Origin: Nothophaeocryptopus gaeumannii
Taxonomy: Eukaryota > Ascomycota > Dothideomycetes > Mycosphaerellales > Mycosphaerellaceae
Length of the DNA stretch: 64,000 nucleotides
Assembly (NCBI GenBank): GCA_031771865.1
Contig: JASISA010000002.1
Coordinates: forward strand, 558,001-622,000
Reading direction: 5' to 3'
Under the pieces are notes generated by a model, which worked only from the letters and a program-made list of their open reading frames with translations, ran no database searches and was not told where the DNA came from. Below, in pieces: positions 57,277 through 64,000 of the stretch (position 1 is its first letter; each line of letters starts with the position of its first letter). A program made the translations under genes and the position numbers.

Positions 57277-57606
57277 ATGGACCTTTCAGCAAAAATGGCC
57301 ATTTGCTCAACCATTCTGCTTGTTACATTCATCTTGGCTATCCCAGCGGGGTTTCTGCTCTTCGCACTGCTATATGTGGCGGTCGTCCATTTCCTTGGAA
57401 CGAATTGCGATTGTGTTTTTTGTGAGGAGAGAAAGGAGAGAAAGGAGAGAAAGGAGAGGGAGAGGGAGAGGGGGCGGGCAGACAGGGAAAAGGGGACAAT
57501 AAGCGTGGAAAGGGAAGGGGAAAGAGGCCGAAATCAGACGCAGGAGGGAATGGGGAGTTTAGAGGAGGGAGTTGGGCTTATGGCGCCGCATATTGAGGTA
57601 GAATAG
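57277..57606 (+). CDS. Small membrane protein with Arg/Glu low-complexity tail
   Basis: An unspliced frame of 109 aa from ATG 57277 (ACCATGG). It has a long hydrophobic segment at about residues 8-40 (ICSTILLVTFILAIPAGFLL), then a CDCVFC cluster, then a low-complexity EERKERKERKERERERGR tail encoded by a purine-rich simple repeat. The TM plus cysteine cluster could be real and palmitoylated. The repeat could equally mean a chance frame. No family known. Confidence 0.45.
   Translation: MDLSAKMAICSTILLVTFILAIPAGFLLFALLYVAVVHFLGTNCDCVFCEERKERKERKERERERGRADREKGTISVEREGERGRNQTQEGMGSLEEGVGLMAPHIEVE
57424..57473 (+). repeat. Purine-rich simple repeat (GAGAGAAAGG)n / (GAGAGG)n
   Basis: Three tandem copies of a 10-mer followed by hexamer copies, inside the small membrane-protein frame. 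The pure purine strand could form triplex or slip during replication. Confidence 0.8.
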
Positions 57607-58194
57607 GGGTCTATTTGTGAGAGTGGGAAGTTGGGGCTTGTTTGATTGGAGGAGAGAGGGGGAATGTGTGCACGGACCATTTCACAGGCTTGAAGCTGGT
57701 TTTGGTGGACACGTGAATCTATATAGTGGCTGACCTCGGTGTGTAGCGAAATTTGGACGTAATGATTGATCATAAGGAATGTAGGGAATGATCGTGGCCT
57801 TCATCACAACCCTGCAAGCTTCTCCCGGAGGCCAGCTGACAGGATGTACGGACGGATTTGGGGAAAGTCGACCTAGACGGTTAGTGCAGCCTGTTCGAGT
57901 CTTCATGCGTAATTCGGATGCACGCTTACAAAATGCTGTCGTGAGTAGGGGACGTGGCTCCCACGAAGAAACCTGAAAAAGATTAGACGGCATGAAAGAT
58001 CAATTTTGACCTACGTACCTTTTCACCCTTCTGCTCGCGGGAGCAACTCATCGCCTCCTCTTAAAGTACAGATTCCAAGAAGGCATGTCTGGAAAGGTCT
58101 CCCACCCCTTTTTTAGACAATCATGGAACTTTTCATGCCACCAATGCTCCCGCTCCCTCTCTTGACCACCCTTCCCTTCTTCCTCTCCCGCCGT
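57607..58194. other. Intergenic, 588 bp (convergent)
   Basis: No gene recognised. GTTCGAGTC at 57893 resembles a tRNA B-box but no A-box or cloverleaf could be built. Confidence 0.4.
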
Positions 58195-59508
58195 CTAAAC
58201 CAGGACGTGCGAGGGGGCTCGAACGATCATCCCAAAATCTACAGCCTGATCGATATCATCGTTCAGCAATGAATTCTCATCCACAAGACGAGCATTAGCA
58301 CCGGTCAGGTTCCTCAGATCAGATCGATACAGAGCGAACTGAAGCTGGCAGCGCTCTTTGAGGCGTGTGACTTCGCTCTCAAGTAGGCTGCAGCGCTGAT
58401 CAGGTGTAGAGCTTACTGGTGTTGCTTGGGATCGAGGCTGAAGTTCAGGCTGAGCAGAGGCATGCAGAGGGTTTGGAGGTTGTTGGCTTACTGATGATTC
58501 TGGTCTGACGGTTGGTTCTGGTTGGCATGGCTTGATCGCTGGTTCTGATGCAGGGTCGGCCTGGGCTGCAGGACTGGCGCTTCGAAGCGGAGTATCCTGT
58601 CGTTGATTATTCGTTGGTCTTGGTTGCGCGTCCGTAGTTTGAGTTGACTTAGGAGCAGGATGATCGATCGCTGGCACCGAGAGATATTCATTCGAGCTTT
58701 GTAGTCTCTCAGGTCTGCTTGCGTCTGTTGTCTTTTCTACTTCTGATCCTTTGATATATCTTTGAACAGTGTCGCGGTTTTGAGCATCCATAAGTTCGCA
58801 CAACCGCCGCCAATGTTCCGCAGGCGTCGTTCCATCGTCGCTAGAGTGCAGCCGTACCTCATGTAAGTCCCGACCAGATGCCCACTCAAGTAGTCTCATT
58901 AGCGGCATCGGCTCCTTTCCTTGACACACTTGATACACTGAGTAACATACCCATATCGTGGGCGTTATGGCAACAGTGATTAAGACAGGCAGAGGCAGAA
59001 GATCGGTTGCGGTTTGGCAGATCGCAAAGAAGGCGTCGTAAGTCTTCAGTAGTGCAGGCGAGATGTGTTCTGAGAGGAATCCGATCAAAAGAACCAGGAG
59101 GAGGAAAGCACAGCCGGTGCCGAGGAGGAGAGCAAGCTCCAGAAAGATTTCGGTGCCAGGAATCATGTTGACGAATATCCGGATGTATGTGATGTTGCTT
59201 TGTCGAGCTGGTTGGTATGGCTCTTCTTCCTGGTTGAAAAGGTGCTTCAGAGTACCGACTCTTTCAGACAAGGCTTTGGCTTGTGCAGATGTAACTTGAT
59301 GTGGTAATGACTGTAGGGAGAAGAAGATGAAGGATGGAGTACGAAAAAAAGCTATATAACGTAAACTTTTTCTCGCTCCTAAAGTGCTCGCAAAGGCTGT
59401 CAGCTGATAAGGAGGAGTAGCTGTCTATGAGTGGTTAGTTGTACTTACCAGATAGCTGAGAAGCAAAGCCCCCAGTTGCTGCTGACATGTGCCCAGACGA
59501 TAGTCCAT
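58195..59508 (-). CDS. Two-TM protein with Pro/Gln-rich linker and coiled-coil tail, unknown
   Basis: Two exons, 59449..59508 and 58195..59310 (138-nt intron ending TTCTCCCTACAG), giving 391 aa. Exon 1 begins MDYRLGTCQQQLGALLLSYL. Two TM helices lie at about residues 68-92 (FLELALLLGTGCAFLLLVLLIGFL) and 118-138 (LPVLITVAITPTIWVCYSVY). A polar, Pro/Gln/Ser-rich middle follows (residues 200-315), then a short coiled coil (CSLLESEVTRLKERCQLQF) and an acidic end. No family is recognised. The layout suggests a membrane anchor with a cytosolic oligomerising tail. Confidence 0.65.
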
Positions 59509-60209
59509 AGTGCTGCACATGTTCCTACGTCGATGGAACTCCTATGAGTCGATACATAGCGCCAAGACTTGACGTGGACAGGTTTTCTCGACCGCTGAGG
59601 AGTATGTGGACATAGATGAGGAGCTGTAGACACTGCGCCGTGGGTCAAATCGAGAAGATCGTATTCTGATTGAGGATAGCACATGGAAATGTGGATCTTG
59701 TACCATTTTCCGACGTTTTCCTCAAGTCTGAGCCACATCGCAATGTCGTGCCCTGGAAAGCAATCGCAATTCCTGAGAGAGGAGCTACTAAGCCAGTCGA
59801 TATATGCTTACAAGCGCAGCGTTATTTCGCGGACTGTTTCTCAGGCCTTTCAAGAGATACACGCACGTGGTGCTCGCATGTCGATCTTGTATCGGAACCA
59901 AAGGGAGAACTAGAGGTAGTCACAATGGAGAGAGTGAAGGGTAGACATGTGGCCTACACAGATCTCATCTTGGCGTGCCATGCATTGATCTTTCACAGGC
60001 AGGAACGAGAGGCCTCACCACCCATATACACACCTAAGAATCCACGGCAGAGCCGGGCTGCAGTCATAACAGTCATAATACAAGAAGCTATCACCAAACT
60101 AACAAACTACCCTGGGTATCACACCATGAACCGCATAACCACACAATTTGCCGTTTTCGTGAACGCATTTACTCTCATTGACCAATCAATCCCTCACCAT
60201 CACCGTCTC
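59509..60209. other. Intergenic, 701 bp
   Basis: Upstream of the two-TM gene and 3' of the stomatin gene. No gene recognised. Confidence 0.45.
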
Positions 60210-61372
60210 TTACATGTTCTCAACAACCCTAGCGTTCACAGCATTCTGAAAGCCCTGCGTGTTGCCCGAGAACTCAGAAGTGTTCGGGTTGCTAGTGGTG
60301 CCGTAGTCCCGATAGCTGCTTGGTCCCTCCCCATGCTGCTCCGCGATCGCCAGCTGGCTTTGAACTGTCTGGTTCTGCGCAGGCAAAAAGATGACTTTGC
60401 TGTTCGCCGTCTTGGCCATCGACTGCATAGCCTCCAAGTATCGGATTTGCATGGCAGGAGCAGAAGACAAGATATCGGCGGCTTGGCGCATGAGCTTGGC
60501 GGATTCAACTTCGGCGCGGGCGCTGATGACCTTGGCTTCTCCGGTACGCTTGCTCTGAGCGGCCATGGAGAGGGAGTCTTGAAGTTCTTGGGTGAAGATG
60601 ATGTCCTTGATAAGCATGCTCTCGACTTCGACACCCCAACCGGTCGCTAGAGGAATGGTCAGTATTCATAACAGATAGTCTCATCGGGGTCACGGACCTG
60701 TCTCCTCAATGATCTCACGAATCGATTGAGCAATCTCCTCACGACGTTCAATCACGTCTTGCAAGACCCTCGCACCGATAACATGGCGCAGCGTAGTCTG
60801 TGTCCTCTCCACGAGCGCAGTCCTCAAATTCGAAATCCCGAAAGCCGCCTTGTGCGGGCTCGTAATGCGATAATAGATAACCGACGTCAACGTCAAGTTG
60901 ACATTGTCCTTGGTCATACAGATCTGCTTTGGGACCTCCACGATCTGAATCTTGACATCCACTTGGATCAGATTCTCAGACAGAGGGTTGATCTTCACAA
61001 GACCCGGGTCCACCGCTCTTGCGAATCTTCCAAATCTTGTAACGAGGCCGACGTTGCCCTGAGCCACAGGCTTGTATGGATTGGGGCACACTATGCAGCA
61101 AGGAATGGCGCCGAGGGTTCCGATGCAGCTGCCGAGGCCGTTGATCATGGATCCGTACCAACCTGTGGATGATTGTCAGTAGCTGCGCATGTGAATCTTC
61201 GCTCCTTGTATTTCGAACCATGCTGGCTTGCATCCTCCGTATCTGGCTTGATGACCTGCGCGTATGAAGGCTGCAGATCCTCGCGGCGTGGCGGCTGGAC
61301 CTTGACGATGGGATCGTTGGCACGCTCGTTCAGCGGCGCCTTGCTGGTGCTGCTGTCTGTATTGCCGTTCAT
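60210..61372 (-). CDS. Stomatin (SPFH/band-7) family protein
   Basis: Three exons: 61219..61372, 60698..61162 and 60210..60646 (introns 56 and 51 nt), giving 351 aa. After a polar N-terminal 60 aa comes a short membrane-associated stretch with cysteines suited to palmitoylation (CIGTLGAIPCCIVCPNPYKPV). The SPFH domain runs QGNVGLVTRFGRFARAVDPGL, VDVKIQIVEVPKQICMTKDNV, YYRITSPHKAAFGI, and a helical part WGVEVESMLIKDIIFTQELQ. The C-terminal Gln/Asn/Ser-rich tail is variable. Stomatins scaffold membrane microdomains and regulate channels; plasma or endosomal membrane is likely. There is no mitochondrial presequence, so it is not the SLP2 type. Confidence 0.93.
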
Positions 61373-62664
61373 GGTGGCGTGTATATCGGGAAAGCGATGT
61401 TGATGTGGTTGGTATGAAGCTGATATCAACGACTGGGATACTGTGGGGAGAGCTATCGATGCGCGTCGTCGAAGAAAATCTGCAGCGTGTCGGATGACTG
61501 AACTTCCGAATGGCAAAGAGACAAAGGCCGTGGTGGACTCAGAGGCGAAGGCGACGATATATAACACGTCACGAGTGACTGGAAGGAAGCTGCGAGTGGT
61601 GGTGGTGATCTCAAGAGAAGAGAGGAGCTGCAGTTGTTGCCACACACCCTTGAATCTTGACGGCCGATGCTGTGGATAGAAGGACACTGCCTTCGATGCA
61701 CTAAACTACTTTCGTGTAGCTAAGCATTTCGGCACAACGCCCACATGGAGACGGTTGAACTCTATTGAACCATCAGAGGCGGAGACAGTCCACACCACAC
61801 CACACCACACCACTTCCCATCGTGCATCTCTCTCTCGCATCCGCAGAAGGCGTTGGCAAACACCTCATCTCCTCGTTCCATTACACCAAGACGGGAATGC
61901 ATCGCCGAAGTAACGGGACAACAATGTCTTGGTATTTGCGCCGGTGGGAAGGTCTCAAATTGCGCTCTCGTGTTTGCGGCTGGAATGTGAGGAAGAGGCG
62001 CTGCACGACCACCACCGTTGTTCGGATTCGCGCTGCGCAGTGCTGAGCATGAGGCACTTTTGGGATTGGTCCTCCTCCTGCCGTGCTCTCTCGTCGTTTA
62101 GCTCGTCCCGCAGCGTGGATCTCAGATGAAAGCTTGCGACGACTACGATCATCTCTCTGTTGCAGTTGACATTTCTTCAATTCCACTCGGCAAGATCGGC
62201 ACAACTCGGCCTTCAGTGCCGAGTCCGTGCGCCCGCGGAGCATGCATCTCAAGTCTGATGACATCGCGGTGATTGCTTCGTGCACCTCACCCTCAGGCAC
62301 AGCACGACAAAGAATGGAACTATCTCGTCGGCGTGGAGGCGCAGCGCACTCACGTGAGCAGGTTGAGGCCACGATGCAAGGCGCATATGGTTGTTGAACT
62401 GGCATTCAGGGCCTTGACACATCGTATTTCTCCTTGCTATTTTGGAATCGAGGCCTTACCGTCTCATTGATGGATTTCACACGGCTTGCAGTGCCGTGAC
62501 CCGTCTGATTGACTTCATCCTTGTGTATAACCCCAGGTGCTTAAGACCACTGTTAGCATCGCAGGGCTGAAGGGGCACGAGACCTGAAAGCCTCCTTGGC
62601 TGATACCTGCGCCCTGATTGATCGTTTGGGAAGCCTTTTACAGATGTTTTCGGACCTCTATGTC
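61373..62664. other. Intergenic, 1.3 kb
   Basis: Stomatin promoter and ABC-ATPase 3' side. It contains a (CACAC)4 repeat at 61791-61810. No gene recognised. Confidence 0.45.
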
Positions 62665-64000
62665 CTACGCAACTTGCAAAGACGACCCCGGGAGTCTCGA
62701 CAGTGCCGCAGCAAGCTCAAACCGCCGAACGGCAACCAGGTCGCCACCGCTGTGTGAAATGGGCATGGGCTTGTCGATACCGAGGTAATCTTCTAGACGT
62801 AGGCAAAGCTCAGCAAGGCTCAGTGCGTCTTGCTTGGTCGTTGCTGCAATGCGCTCCAGCGCTCGAGCAATGGTGCGGCTCTGTCCAATCTCGACAATCT
62901 GATCCAGTCCACTTAGATCCACACCACTTTCGGCTTTCGACGGGTCGTCCACTGCGTCTTTGATCTCGGATCTCATGCTGATGAATTTCTTCCGCGACGC
63001 CATTGGCGATCGCAAGCCATCCAGGTTGACACGGAACCTACGAGAAGGAGTTGTGCCGTAATTCTCATCCTGCTTTACTGATGTTGAATACTGTTGGAGG
63101 ACTTCGTGTGCTTGTTGGGTGATGGATCGTGGGACGTATGAGTCCATGGCTACAATTTTATCTGCAATAGACAGCCAGTCACCAAGACCGCCGATGACGA
63201 TGACCGTGCTCACCCCATACTGTTGATAAAGCGCACGAGCCTTGCTGATGAGAGGTGTGATGGGCTCGTTCCGGATCAATGCCTCCATGCGGCGGTCGCG
63301 GACTAGTAGGTTGGTGGCCGAAGAGTCTTCGTCGATCAGGATAGCCTTGCATCCTGCTTCCAATGCTTCTTGAATATTCGCAGACATGGATGTCGACCCA
63401 GATGCATCCTCGGTAGAGAATGTTTTGGTATTCTTGCCGCCAGGAAGCTGCGAGATGAATGGGCTGATGTCGGTGTTGACGACGCTGCGTCCGTCTTCTG
63501 CCCGAATCTTGATGCTTTGCTCATCGGTCACAACCTGCTCACGTCCATCGCCCTGGATGTGATCATAGACGCCAAGTTCCAGAGCCTCCAGCAAAGTCGA
63601 CTTGCCATGGAACCCACCGCCTGTCAACATGGTAATTCCACGTGGTATACCCATTCCCGTGAATGTCTCGCCGGTGGACGACGTCAGAGAGACCTCCAGC
63701 TCCTTGGGTGACTGGAATCGTACCAGAGAGGAGCTGTTAAGCGGAGCCTGCGAGCCGCCCGAGGCTCGAGGTAGTACAGAGCCATTGGCCACAAAAGCCA
63801 ACAGTCCTCGCTCTGCCAACTGGCCGCGAAGAGATTGCTGAGCTTCGGCCGACTGAATATGATGCTCGAGTCGGCGTTGGTCAAGATTCCGGTGCAATAG
63901 CGATTGTCTCACAACTTCCACCAGATTCACCCCAAGAATTTGCCAGGCCTGTGCTCCGAGCACCGTTCGCCCAGCCGCTGGCAGTGACACTGTAAAGCGC
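62665..64000 (-). CDS. ABC-class ATPase (PF09818-like), 5' end outside window
   Basis: The open frame runs off the right edge, leaving about 445 C-terminal residues. The nucleotide site is Walker A GGGFHGKST and Walker B CKAILIDEDSSATN, with the family block ISPFISQLPGGKNTKTFSTEDASGS (signature-like GSTSMSANIQEALE). TVIVIGGLGDWLSIADKIVAMD is also typical. These 'predicted ATPases of the ABC class' occur in bacteria and fungi; the function is poorly known, and it is not a transporter since no TM segment is visible. No introns appear in the visible part. Confidence 0.88.
   Translation of the reverse strand, partial: RFTVSLPAAGRTVLGAQAWQILGVNLVEVVRQSLLHRNLDQRRLEHHIQSAEAQQSLRGQLAERGLLAFVANGSVLPRASGGSQAPLNSSSLVRFQSPKELEVSLTSSTGETFTGMGIPRGITMLTGGGFHGKSTLLEALELGVYDHIQGDGREQVVTDEQSIKIRAEDGRSVVNTDISPFISQLPGGKNTKTFSTEDASGSTSMSANIQEALEAGCKAILIDEDSSATNLLVRDRRMEALIRNEPITPLISKARALYQQYGVSTVIVIGGLGDWLSIADKIVAMDSYVPRSITQQAHEVLQQYSTSVKQDENYGTTPSRRFRVNLDGLRSPMASRKKFISMRSEIKDAVDDPSKAESGVDLSGLDQIVEIGQSRTIARALERIAATTKQDALSLAELCLRLEDYLGIDKPMPISHSGGDLVAVRRFELAAALSRLPGSSLQVA

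Noticed and set aside
57885..57960. Possible tRNA (B-box-like GTTCGAGTC)
   Set aside because: No A-box at the right distance and no cloverleaf stems.
59670..60650. 326-codon plus-strand frame over the stomatin 3' exon
   Set aside because: Right half is antisense to stomatin; left half lacks any domain.

Overview
The window is nuclear DNA of a filamentous ascomycete (Pezizomycotina), most likely a Dothideomycete. Genes are closely packed on both strands. Most have 1-5 short introns (about 40-140 nt, a few longer first introns) with GT..AG ends and CTAAC/CTGAC-like branch points. The housekeeping set (Pol I RPA135, RPA1, COG6, NCS-1, ARL8, MAD1) is fungal. The class-level placement is inference from protein style. 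Many coding regions need splicing to be read, and the exon joins given here were worked out by hand.

Layout. 0-8 kb: a repeat-rich GPI cell-wall protein, a one-TM orphan, and a divergent pair made of an FMN 2-hydroxyacid oxidase and a RidA-like/flavin amine oxidase fusion. 8-18 kb: two truncated BTB genes, a MYND zinc-finger protein, the mitochondrial Hsp70 helper Zim17, a small TM protein, an MDR reductase, an RCR-family chitin/cell-wall regulator and the GTPase ARL8. 18-31.6 kb: RPA135, a broken secreted Cys-rich gene, RPA1, a PPOX-like flavoprotein, a TM9SF/EMP70 protein and a GH128 glucanase. 31.6-35 kb: mostly gene-free, with an F-box relic. 35-45 kb: NCS-1 and COG6 (divergent), a decayed multi-TM gene, a GST and MAD1. 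45-56 kb: 6-phosphogluconate dehydrogenase, an alpha/beta hydrolase, and a divergent pair of S-adenosylmethionine synthetase and mitochondrial serine hydroxymethyltransferase. 56-64 kb: three membrane proteins of unknown role, a stomatin, and an ABC-class ATPase that runs off the right edge.

Working together: there is no obvious secondary-metabolite cluster, CRISPR array, transposon or tRNA gene. Two divergent pairs look functionally linked. One is the hydroxyacid oxidase with the RidA-amine oxidase fusion (H2O2-producing oxidation of small acids and amines). The other is SAM synthetase with SHMT (one-carbon metabolism), whose shared promoter has a CACGTG box. Several cell-wall or secretory genes lie in the window (GPI protein, RCR, GH128, TM9SF, COG6) but they are not clustered.

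The least ordinary features are: the RidA-amine oxidase fusion, whose RidA part seems to lack the catalytic Arg; an in-frame open region inside the long first intron of NCS-1; a two-codon ATG-GCA-TGA ahead of MAD1; and several broken genes (F-box, multi-TM, Cys-rich secreted, BTB, possibly GST), many of whose stops can be explained by C-to-T or G-to-A changes.
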